Part shown: one piece after another, positions 17,509 to 36,803 of the stretch | Layout of the letters: each line of letters begins with the position of its first letter | How positions within the stretch are numbered: position 1 is the first letter of the stretch | Assembly (NCBI RefSeq): GCF_021018895.1 | Contig: NC_079365.1 | Location: 14,769,501 to 14,833,500, forward strand | Length of the DNA stretch: 64,000 nt | DNA from: Seriola aureovittata | Taxonomy: Eukaryota > Chordata > Actinopteri > Carangiformes > Carangidae | Reading direction: 5' to 3' | The notes under the pieces: generated by a model | What the model saw: the letters and a program-made list of their open reading frames with translations, nothing else | What the model was told of the DNA's origin: nothing | Databases searched by the model: none | Program-made: the position numbers and the translations under genes

Positions 17509-18098
17509 TACCAAAAATGTAACCGGCCAGACATCAAAGTGGGAAATATCAAGCATCTGAGGACAAAATCCAACCTGTTGCTTTGGTGCAGTCAGTTGTG
17601 ACCAAATGTTGGCTTTGGTACCATTCAGTTTCATATTTAAAAGTAAATGTTTCTTTTTCTACAACATAAAATAAACAAAAGGTGAGTGACTGACATTTTG
17701 ATCAACTAATCATTTTTGTTCACTATCTACACACAAATGACTCGTATACTGTGTGAGTTGTAATTTATATGGGCGTAGTTTAATTTTCAGCACAAAAAAT
17801 AAAGAATATATTTTTGCATGTTACATTACTAAAACCAGCACAATATTGTAACCTATTTTGCATTCTGTGTATTCACAGCAAACGACCTGTGTAAGACTAT
17901 CATCATTAATGTATTAACTAAGGTAGTACTGGCCAAGTGTTTTGCAGTGAGCTGATCTGTCTCTGTGTATAATTTCTAGTAGTCTGCAGTGTGTAAAATC
18001 AACGGCCTGATTCACACACATCTGATGAAGTGATTACAGCTGCAGGATTCCTTTGCTGTGTGGTGGCAGCTGGCTGGTACCCTGTGCTTTAGTGCTGG

Positions 18099-21000
18099 CT
18101 AGCCCTGCAGGGCACGGTCCAGCACGTGCTCATCCTGAACAGGAAAGGGCATGGTGACACGCAGCTGCCTGTGCTCCTCCATGGTGCGCTGGATTGTCTC
18201 ATAGGCATTAGAGTTTCCAGACCAGCAGCGACGAGCCACCTGCAGCGCACAGAAACACACACATTGGTGCCAGTCAGCACTCATCTGCAGTCTAAGCAGA
18301 TTGTAAATAATGAGCGAGGCTGGAATTAAACAAGCTGCTCTTCTCTCTACACTCTCACCCCATTGGAGACGTCCCAGTTGAGCATCAGACGGGCACGCTT
18401 TGCTGCCTCCTCTGAGCCGTCGAGCAGCAAACCAAATCCTCCGTTCATTACCTCGCCCCTGCAGGTAAAGTAAAAATGCAATGACATGGTGATAGGTGAG
18501 TATTCAACAAATGGCTTTGGTGAATTATAAAGAACATTTAAATACGGCAATACTCAGCAAGCCTTACCAGCCAACACCACCACCGTTGTGCAGGGCTACC
18601 CATGTGGCACCCCTGAATGCATCGCCAACAAAGTTCTGAACTGCCATGTCTGTAAGGAGGAGACATTGTGAGTTCTCTGGTTTATATAAATGAAGAGACA
18701 CAGAAAAGCTGGGAAAAGGTAAAGGAGCTTGGAAGCCACAAGTCTTAGTCACACCAATTTTCATGTCAGTAGTAACTTGAGACAGATTCTCAGTGGATTC
18801 TAGTGCTGTTCTCTAATGTTTGATGGTTCAAATCATTAGTCTCCAGTCTCCACTTTCAGGCCATCAAAATAATTTAGTTCACCTTGCATCTTTGTCCACA
18901 GAACAAAACATAAAATTGACAGGCAATGATGAACAGGCAGTCTGGTTTTCAATCATTGGATCAGTGTGATATGAAAATGTAGTTGTACACAGTTAAAACT
19001 TGCTTGTTATAGTTTAACTATCACACGCCACAACATGTCTTCTTTTATTTTTGTCCAATTTTATTATGGTGGTGTTCAAAATCAATTAATCTTCAATAGA
19101 CAAATTGCTTTAGTAAACCGATAAGTAGGATTTAACTTTGGAAAACTCTTGAGTTGCTTACAGCTGTAGTGAAGTGCACCTACCTGCACAGAAGGCGGAG
19201 CCATCATAAACGTTAGAGGTCTCTCTAAAGGGACTGTCTGTGCCACTAACATCATGATGGTCTCTGCTGATAACCACAGGAGCCTGAGCGAGAGAAGCAA
19301 CAAAACACACTGTTGAAAAGCTATTGAAAACTTGATGTCACGAAGAATCTTCTCAGCAGACACTTACTGAAACTCTTCCATCAGCGATAGCCTGGTTGAT
19401 TGCCAAAGCAATGCAGACTCTTCCTCTCTGGTCAGAGTAGAGGATTCTGGCTTGGGATCCAACAACCTAAACAAACACACAGAGGACGTTGTAGAGTAAT
19501 CTCTTCATTTGTGTGATTTGCATTGAGAGAGAAAATCAGAGGTATTAGTTGCCCATAAAGTTAAGGACCATTTTGTGTTTTCCAGCCTCTCTGATCCAGC
19601 GGATGTTGTCATTGTACTGCTGCCTGATATGATCAGTCACATTGGCACCAATTTCTTCCAGGACAGTAGCAGCAATGTTATCTGTTACAGCAAGATCTTG
19701 GGGGTTGCCAGATGTGCACACCCAGCGAAAAGGGCCAAAGCCCAAAGAGAAAATGTCCCTGTGGTAAAGACAGAAGGGGAGCAAGATCACTGGTAATTCA
19801 TCACAGGAAGAAAATATCCGATTTGATCACAGTTTATTTGTCTGTGTTTTCTACACTTCTATTACAGGATCAGTGCAAGATTTAACAAACAAGAAAATGT
19901 CTCACCCCATAATGTGCTGCACATAAGAAGGGTAACGAAATTCTGTTGCTCCTCCGCCAACCTTTTCTACCTCTGCTCCTACATAAAACAATTAACACAA
20001 CTCTCCTTATTGTTCCGACGTGGACTGAATGATAATAATATTTTTTGTGTGTGATGTATATGACTTACCAGCTCTCTGTGCTTCCAGGAGAAATGCGTTG
20101 CCATAGTCCCAGAAGAACATACCAGCATCGGACAGCTTATTGATGGCCTTTATGTGTCGCCTGAGGCTGTGAGAGTATGTAAAACACTGTTTATTTTAAC
20201 ATAATGGACCAATATGTTGCATGAAAATATCCGTAAGAAAGTCTGTTAATTGAACCTTTCTTGGACCATGGTTCGGAAACGGTTAGGATCAGTTGACATA
20301 AGCTGGTTTGCCTGGCGGAAGCTCAGCTGGACTGGGTAGTAGCCTCCGTTGTATGGGTTGTGAAGGGAGGTCTGGTCTGAACCCAGATCCACCAGGAGCT
20401 CCCCCGTCCTCTCATACTCCAACAGCAGCCTCTCCCTGGTTTCAAAGGTAAGAGTCAAGTAGGACAAAGATCACAGCATTTTGTAAGAAATGGTGGCTCC
20501 TTTACTGTATAGCAGGTGCAGACCTCGGTCGAGTTTTCATCTCTTACTCACCACAAGTCTACGATGTTTCCATGGTAACCTAGACTGAGGGGAGTCTTGG
20601 ATCTCTTGGCCTCTCTGTCAGACACAAAATAAGAACAATTACTGCATGTCACTGTAGACAGGTTCTGTTATGGGATGTATCCATTTGTCTTTTCTGTGGG
20701 ATCATTTTCATGAATGTGGAGCAAAGATGCTGAACATGTAAACAAGTAACTGCCCTGGTAGCAGCAGTTGAATGTAACTAAGTACAAATTTGAGGTACTT
20801 GTACTTTATTTGTGTATATCCACTTCATACTGTTGTACTTTTGTATTCCACATTTCTTTGACTCCTATCGCTACTAGCTGCTTTACAAATGAAGATTTAA
20901 CATACAAAAGATTTGATGATCTTATAAAATAGGATACAATGGTGTAATTAAACTACGTAAAGGTGTAAAATTATTAGAATTAGAGAGACCCACACATACT

Positions 21001-24000
21001 AAAGATTATCATATACAAACCCTCAGTAATAAGCATGTATTGACATTTTTTAATAATGATTTGGACATTCATAATTAATCTTTTCCTGTCTATTACCTGA
21101 TGCATTTAATGCAGTGCTCAATGTTGCTGGTCACCTCCATCAGCCAGCCCTGCTCATGTCTCTTTCTAAGAGGAGCCTCATCTACCTACACACAAAACAG
21201 TTTCACACAATCACATTGACGCACAGGAATTCCTCCATTCTTGCTCAGCAGTCAGTATTAACGGGAAATGACCTCTGCAATCACGCCAATGCAGCCAGCG
21301 ATGACGGCAGCTTTAGCCTGAGCTCCACTCATGCCCCCCAGGCCAGAGGTCACAAAGACACGCCCACTCAAGTCACCAGAGCCCAGGTACCTCCGGCCGG
21401 CATTCAGCACAGTCAGCTGCACAGTAAACCAAAAGGAAACAGAAAAAAAAAATATCACAGGGGCTACACCCTACAGGCAACATGTGCACTAATTGTTATG
21501 AATATTAGCAGTGATTCTCAACCTTTTACATGTGTGACCCCTTAATACAAATAAAAGTAAAAGATTTTTTTTTATCTCAGTCGGACTTGCTGGTAAAATA
21601 AAGGGGGAAAAAAATTAAATAAAAGAAACATCTGCTTGTGACTCTTCTGCACAGGCTGCATATGTTTGAGCTGTGAGGAGTTCATCCAAAGTGTGTGAAG
21701 TTCAAAGGCTTGAGGTATTTGTTTGTGTTTGTTATTTGAGACACCTTAATCTTATATCTTCTTAAAGTAATCCATATTTGGCATGAAGAAATACTGAAGT
21801 GCTGTGTGCACATCTTAATCTTAATTTCACATACCATAGTGCCATGCACAATCCCTTGGGGGCCAATGTAGCAGTAGCTGCCTGCTGTCATTTGACCGTA
21901 CCTGAAAATGCACAGCAGAAGAACACAGTTTACATCTGGCACACACCTAATATTATATATTTTCTTATATAATCATTACTCGCCCTAATAACAAATAACA
22001 GAGAAACCAACAAACACCAACAAGTAAAAAGGCACCATTAAAACTTACATCGATACGCCGAGAGCAAACATCTTTTCATACTGGTCTCTGGAGGAGTAAT
22101 TTGGAATAACCTGAGTGAAGCAAGAAAATAATAATTTGTGAACTTGTCATGTATCAAGGCATCAGTTTCTTAAGTCAGATGTGTGTTGTGCATTTACCAT
22201 GCCATTGGTGATGATGGCACGAGGCGAGGAAGGCAGGCTGGGGAACAGGCCCATGGGATGACCGCTGTACATGACCAAAGTTTGTTCTTCTGTCATCTCA
22301 CTCAGGTAATGCATCACCAGGCGGAACTGCACCCAAACACACACAAATCATTGGTGTCTATCTGTTTTGGACTCAGACACAAAGAAAACACAAGTAAACT
22401 CAAGACTGACCTGGGCCCAGTTGCTAAACACCTGTCCGTTGCCTCCATAGGTGACAAGTTCCTGGGGAAACTGTGAAAAGAAATACAACAAATAAGAGAA
22501 CTTCGCTCAAGGATTCATCAAGTTTAGCTTTGGTAAGGCAATACAACGTGTGGAGGAAGCTCACCTGAGCAACTGCTGGGTCCAGGTTGTTCATGATCAT
22601 TAACATTATAGAGGCTGCTTGACGTGTGCGGCAGGGGTACTGATCTATGGGGTAAGCTCTGAGGAAACAGAAGCAAACTGACATCACTACTGTGTAGGGA
22701 AAAAGAAACTCGACAATACAACCTTAAGAGTAAATGTAATGTCCCTGTAACCTGTATATCTTCAACAGTTGTTGGAAGATAAGACTTGTTGTTTGTCTGT
22801 GTGTGTGCGTGTGTTTTCTTATTTTTTGTTCTGTCATGTAGATCATGCTCTACTGTCGGTGTGTTATCTTGAGTAATTGAATAAAAAAATCGAAAATAAG
22901 AATAAATATAAATGTAAACTGTTTGTGTAAAAAGTAATAACTGCCACTATACAGTATCATCGGATTTCTGTTAACTCAACTACTAAACAAAAACCCAGTT
23001 CTCAGTCGGGCTCTCGTCACCAGGTTGCCTCACCTCATGTGTAGCGTGGGGCAGAAGCGGTACATGTAGATGTGCCCGTACTGCCGCAGCTCCTGAGCAA
23101 ATTCAGGTGCAAGTGTTGCGTGATGAGAGGGAGGGAAATAACGCAGGGCATTTCTCAACGCCAACTAGAGGGAAGAGGCATTTACAGTAGGTTAGTGAAC
23201 ACAGTGAAAATAAGTGTTTCAATATCATCACACAGACAGGTTTTACTATTTTTTTAATTCTTCCTAACATACTGTCAGAGCTGGACTGCTCCCTGTATCT
23301 CTCTTAATTATTGACTGAAGCCTTTGCTCTCAGTTTGGGCAATCAGTTGACAACCTTAGAGAATAATCAATTTTTTAGGGCAGCTCATGAGCAAACTGTG
23401 GTGTTGCAACAACAGTCCATAATGGCATAATGTCAATTGTGCTCACGCATCTGACACAGAGCAATTGTCTGACTTGACAGTGAGCTGCGGCCCCGTTCAG
23501 ATCACAGATGACTTCATGATGATGTCCACAGGTAGCCTACTTTGTCTTTTTGATTGTTGGGTTCACTGCAGCCCAAAGAGTCTATGTTAAGCGTGTTCCA
23601 TACCATTGGTCATACAATTTCATTATGAACTTTATTTTTCACAGAAATCATTTCATTGCGTTTAGGTGTGTAAGTACAGCATGCATAAAATGGAATGTAG
23701 CTGTTATCAGTGTTATTAGTTACACCTCTGTTTAAGAAGTGTAAATGTCCACCATGAGGTATGTTGTGTGCTTAAAATAATAATAACAATGCGACACCTG
23801 TGCTGTCGTCTACACAAAAGTCATCTTATCAAAAGGTGCAGGATATCTGGATCACGGATTTACAAATGATTGTGTAGCAAAGGTGATGACAAATGTTTTG
23901 TTAGTGTATTTACTCACTCGCTCCTCCTCTGCTGTGAGGTTTGGGGTCCGGATAGGTGCATGTGGCACACTAGGATCTCTTCCCCGGTTAGGTGGCAGAG

Positions 24001-24043
24001 GGTCCAGAGGTAAACCACCGCATATCTCCTTTAAATTAGACAT
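18099..24043 (-). CDS. uroc1: Urocanate hydratase (urocanase)
   Basis: Nineteen exons join in frame to 675 aa (human 676): 23918-24043, 23034-23164, 22565-22658, 22411-22470, 22198-22326, 22049-22110, 21835-21901, 21273-21416, 21097-21185, 20552-20614, 20256-20435, 20069-20166, 19906-19978, 19569-19758, 19368-19466, 19184-19283, 18568-18649, 18359-18458, 18099-18239. The enzyme uses NAD+ to convert urocanate to imidazolone propionate, the second step of histidine breakdown, in the cytosol of liver. Landmarks are YGGNGQVFSNWAQ, YIGPQGIVHGT, the glycine-rich TSGLGGMSGAQAK (about 246-258), LGSDQTSLHNPYNGGYYP, and FGPFRWVCTSG with the conserved cysteine near residue 453. RDHHDVSGTDSPFRE and HNGGGVGWGEVMNGGFG mark the C-terminal part. 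Three donors are weak (GTCATT after 21273, GTTCAA after 20256, GTCCTT after 19569), but the phases and the human alignment support them. Confidence 0.97.
20750..20885 (+). repeat. Dispersed teleost repeat in a uroc1 intron
   Basis: It contains GTAACTAAGTACAAATTTGA and GGTACTTGTACTTTATTTGT, matching the family of the copy at 10379. It lies inside the intron between exons 9 and 10 of uroc1 and does not touch the splice sites. Confidence 0.55.
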
Positions 24044-24400
24044 CCTGTTGGGTATTTTCTATCACACACTTGAAAACACACCTGGAGACAGAGATCAGGC
24101 TGGAGACTGAAGGCAGCTCTCACCTTTACTGCAAATGACCCTCTAAGCAGAGGAAGACTGTGTACTTGTGCAGATTTGAGGGCGACAACTCTTCGCTGTC
24201 CAATCCCATTGGCTTTTTAGTTGCCTTTGTCCTTCGCTATCCACCAATGGTACGCGGGGGATAGAAAAGGGTGTTTGGTAATTATTGATCCCTGAGGAAG
24301 TTTGAAGTGGCACATGCTTCAGTGGACAAACATCGCCGAAGATCTCTGACCCCTGATGCTTAGACATGTAACTCAGTTAAACAAAAATGAGCGCCAGAAC
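24044..24400 (-). promoter_or_regulatory. uroc1: Probable 5' UTR and promoter of uroc1
   Basis: This is the sequence directly upstream of the uroc1 ATG at 24043. It is less AT-rich than the intergenic DNA beyond 24.4 kb and holds two CCAAT boxes: CCAAT at 24200-24204 and CACCAATGG near 24243. No TATA box is obvious and I cannot place the start site. Confidence 0.35.
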
Positions 24401-26580
24401 CTTTGGACAGGTCAACAGCTATTATGTAGAATCATTTTATTTCCCTTTTAAGTTTTACTGGTCTACTTACATTACCGAGCATTACCACCGTCGTCAGATG
24501 TATCCAATCTTTAACTAATCAAGGCTCATGCAAAAATGCACATTTACAACTCAGTATCATACTTTTTGATGTATGTGCATGTTCAGACTAATGATGTAAT
24601 TATATAAACAATGTGACATGAATATAGACATTTATCTTCCTAGAAAATATAACAGCTAGCCTACTCTTTCTAAGGGTTTAATTATATTGAGCTACTGACA
24701 ACATAGCAGATTTTATAGATTGTTATCAGCAACGTAGTAATTTTTGTGTTGTGCAAATTAAAATCCCACATTTATATCAGTATCAAGAAATCCAATGACA
24801 GGTATCACTTTTCGTTAATATGTGCATAAATTAATCAATTTACTTACTGTGATATATTGAATATTTTAATCAGAGATAATCAGGCTTACAAATTCAAGAT
24901 TTTGCACCAAAGAAAGGTGGAATGCACAAACAAAATAAAGTGTTTAACGGTATTGATTAAATTAAATGACAAATTAATACATATTCTTTCCGAAATACCT
25001 GAATTCACAGTGCAAACATGTGACACACATTTAATTAACGCAAACCAGATAAAATTTGAAAGGCAGTGACAATGTTTGACCTAAGAGTTTCTTAATCAAC
25101 TTTTTTATGTTCAGTGCAAAGTTACTCTCTGCTAGATGCTGGTGAGTCCTAATGACACATTTGCTCTCGCTGACAGTCATTGCATGATCAGGCCTGGACA
25201 GATGGGAGAGGTTTACAACCAGAACCACATCACAAGAACCATAGGGGTTTCATACAATTTATTATATAACTTTCAACAGTATTTTACTTCAAGTCACTTA
25301 AGTTGTCCTATGTTACACACAAGTTGTTCCGATGAGTTCAGCCGAGGTAAAAGTTTTAAAAAGTCTGTTTTTTTTAAATTAGCAGAAGAAATGCAGCCCC
25401 ATAGGACAGAGGGCACCTGTGGAAACATGCTACTCAAGATTCAACACTGGAGACTTACAACATATTCTTCATCACATTCTTCCCCCCTCTGTGAATTTAG
25501 CAACTTTATCAGCAAAATAACTGACATAAACCTTGTGTAACAAATATTGTCCATTTAAATGCTATATATTTTTACACCATAAGAAAAAAGCACAGACATG
25601 TGAGAATGAAAAATGAAAAATGTATAAAACACATATAAAGTAAAAAATAAATATTATCCACCTCAGTACGTGTGCTCAGCTTGGTCTTCTGAGCTCTTGA
25701 TTGAATTACAGATTCCTTAATCTTGTTTTGCCTGCATCCACAGGCCGCACTGAACAACATGAATTTTAACATTCTAGACAGTCATTTTTTCCTGGACCAC
25801 ATTATATTAGTTTTACAAAAGTAAAAGCCCAGCTTAGTCATAAATATTGGTTTAAAGTCCAAGTGAAATTAAACATAATGTTTTTGTCTGGTATAACATT
25901 AATCACATCTGTCTTCTGCATTGAGAAAAAATTAGAAGCCAAAATAGAGATTTTGTACTTTTATATTTTTTAGTTTCATGACGATCTTGCATAAAACTAT
26001 CTGAATAACAGTTTTCGATTCCATGTGATGTCCGTGCATCATTACAAAAATATTTTCATAAAGCAGTAGCCAAAAACTTTGAACAACAACCCACATTAGC
26101 TTTCCTTCTTAAGTCTAACTAACTTACAAAGACCTTAGGTGGTTGAACAAGTGGCCAAGCGAACCTTCACCTAGAAGTGCACTGCTAATGTCAGCTTGAT
26201 GGCTATAAAGCTGGTCAGCTGCAGCACACTAAACAGCACGCTAAATGTGCCTGCAAATAACTTTTCAACCTGTCTGGATGGTGGTGTGAACATTACTCTT
26301 CTTTACCACTGCTGACAAAACTGCTTGTAAATTATGGTGTTAGCTTTTTTTCCCTATTTTTTAAACTTCGTCTCTCCCTCCTCTTTTGGTCATTCAGCCC
26401 CCGACACGCCCACAGCTGCTAGAGTAAAACAAGTATTTTTGATATTACCCCAAAAACTTTTACCTTCCTTTTAACAATAAAAAACACTTGGGCCTCATTT
26501 TTGTCTGCAAGAAAGGATGACTAAATGTGATTTTAAACACTTTAAACACTTGTTCCTCTCATTGTCACTGAGGCTCATTA
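24401..26580. other. Intergenic DNA and chchd4 3' UTR
   Basis: AT-rich sequence with no exon series on either strand. The part nearest 26.58 kb must include the chchd4 3' UTR, but no single canonical AATAAA stands out close to the stop. The open frame at 25136-25540 on the plus strand shows no similarity to a known protein. Confidence 0.5.
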
Positions 26581-28367
26581 TTAGCTTTCCGCTGAGCTCT
26601 CTGTGTTTGGTTGTGTGGTATTAGAGCCTTGCTCCGTGGTAGATGTTGAGTTTGTACCTAGTGTTTCTGGAGATCCAGATTCTTGCGAGGTCTGTTCTTG
26701 CGGCACCTTCTCATCTTCCTGTGGGTAGAGCTCTGGGTAACGCTGCATGCACTCCTGCATGGCCCTGAACTGCTCCAAGCATTCAGAGCCCTTCACCTCC
26801 TCTTTACTATAGTGGAAACAGGAGAAGGCGTCCTTAAATTCAGTCCCACAGGGACCACTGGCCATCCCACCCAGGCAGGGGCAGTTCCAGTTGATCTCCC
26901 CACTGGGAAGAATCAGACCTAGGATTGGAGAGAGGAGGTTTAAGCAGAATACTAAACTTGGGGTTTTTAAAGACCACTAGAGTTACAGTTTTGCCTGAGG
27001 ACAGGCTGCTTTACAGCTGTTCACCTTGCTCCTCATACGGGTCATTGGGATCTTCCTCTATGAGCTCAGCACTGCTGGGTGTTGCATGATCCTCTTTGGT
27101 GACAAAGATAATTCGGTCTTTACCTGTTGTGTAAAATGGAAAAAGAACAATACAAACGTGAATTATGGAGTCTTACACCCTGCACCTCTTCACCCGTTGA
27201 ACCTCAAATGTATGATAATTAGTACTGAAATGGTTAGTTGATTTATTAGTTAGTTAGTTGAATTATAATTATAATAAATAATTATAACTCTTTACTGCTT
27301 TTCTCCAATTTACATAATCAATTTATATTTGTTTGTAAATCTAAACTCAATATCTTTTGGATTGTTTGTTGGACAGAAAGAACATGAAAATGATTATGGT
27401 ATACCACAAAATAAGAATAAGAGGTAAGAAGTAGAAGAAATGGATCATTAATATGTTTTGCCTGTGTCTGGTGAGTCTAAACTTGTGAATATGACCAGTT
27501 CAGTGGTTCAGAAAGTGCTCACATCTTTTACTAAACCACAAACATCAATACAACTGTGTAAGTTATAGTCCTGTACCTGCAGATATATTATCATCCAAAT
27601 GTACATTAAGTATCAAAAGTTAAAGTAATTATGCTACAGGAAAAACATCACTTATGTGTGTTACACTATTACACTATTACATATTTCATTATTAGATTGT
27701 TAATATTGATGCTTCAGTGAAAACTAGTTTTAACCGACCTGGGAGTTGGGCCCTGTGAAACGTGACAGGGGCCCAAAGTAAACACTGCTTTTTTTGTGAG
27801 AGGTCATTAGCCAAAAAGGTTGGGAAACACTGTTTTATATGTAACAATTTTGTGTATTTTATAAGTTAAATACTAATCTACAAAGTAACTAATGACTACA
27901 GGTGTCAATTAAAGGAAATTGAGTAACAAGTACTGATGTTTCCCTCTGAAACCTAGTTTATAAAACAGTGTAAATACTTAAAGTACAAGAACCTCAAACT
28001 GTACTTGAACGCAGTACTTAGGGAAATGAGATACTGTCCACCACTGGACCTTTCATGTTTGACTTATACAAAGACAATCACTCAATAACTGTGACTTTCC
28101 AAGGAAACAGTTCTTCAGTCTTCAGGTGAGTTCATTATAACGTTTCTGCATCCTGTTGCTGGTCAAGGTTAAACACTGTGATGGTGACAGCTAACACGTA
28201 AACATTTTGACAGTCCGAAATCTCATCTTAGCGAGAAGCTTATTGACATTTAATTAATTTAAAAATGTCTTTATTTTTTTAACCAGACTTTAAACTTCAT
28301 TGTTCGCCTTTCCGATAAGTTAGCTGGCTAGCACAGTGTAGTTACCTTCCTCTCTGACCGAGCTCAT
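26581..28367 (-). CDS. chchd4: CHCHD4 / MIA40, mitochondrial intermembrane space import oxidoreductase
   Basis: Three exons, 28346-28367, 27025-27123 and 26581-26918, join in frame to 152 aa. The protein catalyses disulfide formation in cysteine-rich substrates entering the mitochondrial intermembrane space and is recycled by ALR (GFER). The redox motif CPC sits in NWNCPCLGG, and the twin CX9C helices are [11 protein letters not shown] and [11 protein letters not shown]. The start [20 protein letters not shown] matches the short soluble vertebrate form with no membrane anchor. The tail after [10 protein letters not shown] is longer and richer in Ser, Thr, Asn and Gln than the acidic human tail, which is the least conserved part of the family. 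CHCHD6, a MICOS subunit, is excluded by the CPC motif. Confidence 0.96.
27880..28047 (-). repeat. Dispersed teleost repeat, reverse copy
   Basis: It ends GAGATACTGTCCACCACTGG and contains TACTTAAAGTACAAGAACCT, the reverse complement of the family starting CAGTGGTGGAAA. It lies in intron 1 of chchd4. The left boundary is approximate. Confidence 0.5.
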
Positions 28368-28610
28368 TTCTTCACGCTGGGAAAGATTAAACTCCTCTTT
28401 TCTGATTCACTGCACCAGCTGGTTGACCAACGAGGACAACGACTCTTTTTAACGAACAACACAACACATGAAAATATCAGAGGTTTTAGTCTGGCAGCAT
28501 CAGCGCCACTGTTTCACAACTACCCTTGCTGCAGCATGGACACGACTTCCTCTTCTCTCCTGTTTCCGGTAACACAGACGCTCCGCAGCACATCGCTGCC
28601 CCCTAGAGTT
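28368..28610 (-). promoter_or_regulatory. chchd4: chchd4 promoter region with ETS and CTCF-like motifs
   Basis: Upstream of the ATG the minus strand carries ACCGGAAA (28570-28563), a consensus ETS/GABP site typical of promoters of nuclear genes for mitochondrial proteins. On the plus strand CTGCCCCCTAGAGT (28596-28609) fits the CTCF core in about 12 of 14 positions. No TATA box is evident. The start site cannot be fixed from sequence. Confidence 0.4.
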
Positions 28611-28883
28611 CAAATAAATCAAGTGTCTTCTTTTTATGTACGATTTCTCTCTTGCTTTATGATATTTTTTTTATTTCTACACTTTCATATAAAATGAACT
28701 TAGTAGCACACATTTTTTTGGGAAAGACGCATTACATTATCAATCGGTTATTCAATACAAAACACAGTATTAACATTCCCAACAAGAGAAAGGAGGAGAA
28801 GTGTAATAGAGGGGGATACAAACAATCCACAACAATAAGTGCGACACATACTACTTTTTCAGTCAATTGAAATGTTCTGTTTA

Positions 28884-29200
28884 GGGTTGCAACTGAATAT
28901 TTTTTCGATGAATTGTTTCATTTATATAATTCCATGAAATACTGGGGGGAAAAGCCCAGGACAATATCTTCATATCTTTTGTTTGGTCTGACAAACACTG
29001 TCTAACAGTCCAATATCCAAAGATACTCACTTTACTGTCATGTGTGATGAAGAAAAGCATCAGACCATCACATGTAAGAAGCTGGAACCAGCAAATATGT
29101 GGCATTATTGCTTAAAAATGACTTAAAACAATTATTCAATTATTCTATACAGTTGCCAATTCATTTTCTATTGATCGAGTAAATTATTAATTGAGTAAGT
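28884..29200 (-). repeat. Dispersed teleost repeat, reverse copy
   Basis: It starts AGGGTTGCAACTGAATATTT and continues with TCTAACAGTCCAATATCCAA before ending in ATTGATCGAGTAAATTATTA. It belongs to the same family as the copies at 395-895. It lies between chchd4 and the end of sec61a1. Confidence 0.6.
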
Positions 29201-29870
29201 GTTACAGCTGGCTGGTGATTAAAATAAAAATGAATATTGCTATGATACCAAAATCTCCTTTTAGATACTGTGATGATATTTTCTGATCACAGGGTGTTAA
29301 GTCACATGACAGAAGGTTGAATAAACTCATTCATCTTATTCAGTCAAATGCCTCTGGTGTTTCACTGACAAGAAATTGTAGTTATTAAGAAATATGTTGT
29401 CATGTACTTCACATCACAATATACCGAATTACAAAATGCTTACCAGATAGTGTTTAATTATTGATCAGCCCTGGTAGTAGTTACACCTCATCCCATTGGT
29501 ACTGGGTCATAAAAGATAAATGTGTGTTCAAAATGTTGTCTATTTCCTGTGCCCAAAATTAAAGTTGCCCTATTACAGTGAGTCTTATAGCACCAGAAAA
29601 ATACAGAACATGTAAAATTGACATCTTTACAAATCTGAAAAAAAAATCCAAGGATTTTCCTGGGGCATTATTTGACTAAAGCTAATAGCCTCACATCAAC
29701 AACTATTGACAGTTGAGCAGTGTGAAACATGATCAAAAGACATCAAGATATGTTGGCTTAATACATTAACTGCATCAGCATCAAAGGAGACAAAACTCAA
29801 TCAAAAACTTAAAGCCTTTCTCCACAATAGTTTTTGAGAATGTTTTTATATAAGTTTGTTCAGAAATGTA

Positions 29871-29876
29871 TTTATT
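29871..29876 (-). terminator. sec61a1: Candidate polyadenylation signal of sec61a1
   Basis: The minus strand has AATAAA about 970 bases past the stop at 30847. This gives a 3' UTR of about 1 kb, plausible for this gene. Other signals further on cannot be excluded. Confidence 0.4.
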
Positions 29877-30846
29877 TTTACATATTCAAAAGACTTTATC
29901 TTACACTTAAGACAAATTCAAAGTTATTCAATGCATAGCCTATGTACAGAAATCATAATTTGTTGGGTCTGAAATAGTGATTAATGAGAGTATGCTTGGA
30001 GCAGACAATTAAAAATCCAAAACAAATATTAGGAAATGGGTAACAAGAATGAACGTGACATTTGAGTTAATACTGCAGCTCCCTGGGAATGCCATACATT
30101 AAGACTATGTGGACCCTTTTTGTTTTTTTTGTTGTTGTTTTTTCAGGTTCATATTGAATGACTGTTCACAAAAATAAGATGAACATCAAAAATTTGACAG
30201 GTGGACCCCAATGTGAGCTCCGCTTCCTCTTCTTACAAGACCCTGTTCAAATAAAACCTATCACGGGGTCACAAAAATCAGGAAAATATACAATACTGGA
30301 CTCAGTGCCTGGCAGTTCAGGTCCTGGTCCATTCCTTTACCTGATTGGCAGGTTAACAGAAAAATAAAATAAAGTTGAAAGCAAAAAAAATATAAACTAA
30401 GATGACGCCAAGCAGATGGTCGCGTGCTTGTACGCACACAGCTGGCGGTTGACCACCATCTTCCAAGTCAAGTATGCCTGCATACTGAAGCGCTCTCTTG
30501 TCAGTCTGAAAAAAGAACCAAACTCCCGCAGGACTTCGTTTCATACACAAAGGAAGCCTTTAAATGAAACTAGGGGAGCTTTAATCTCGAGTCAGTTGGA
30601 AAATCTGATGAAGTACAACTGAAATGTCTGTCTTTGTGTTATTTTGGAAGATATGTGGAGGAAGCAACAGGCTGTATAGTCGTACCACCTAAGAACATCG
30701 CATTTCAGCTGAGATTCATGAAAAGATTCCTCACACATCCTGAAAGTGGAGAACTGATGATGCAGGCGCTTCACATGGTTGTAAAATAAATGCAAGGTTG
30801 GTGATCCTAATAAAAGTTGGTGGACAGTGGGAGGATATTGGCTTTT

Positions 30847-36803
<5,957 letters not shown>

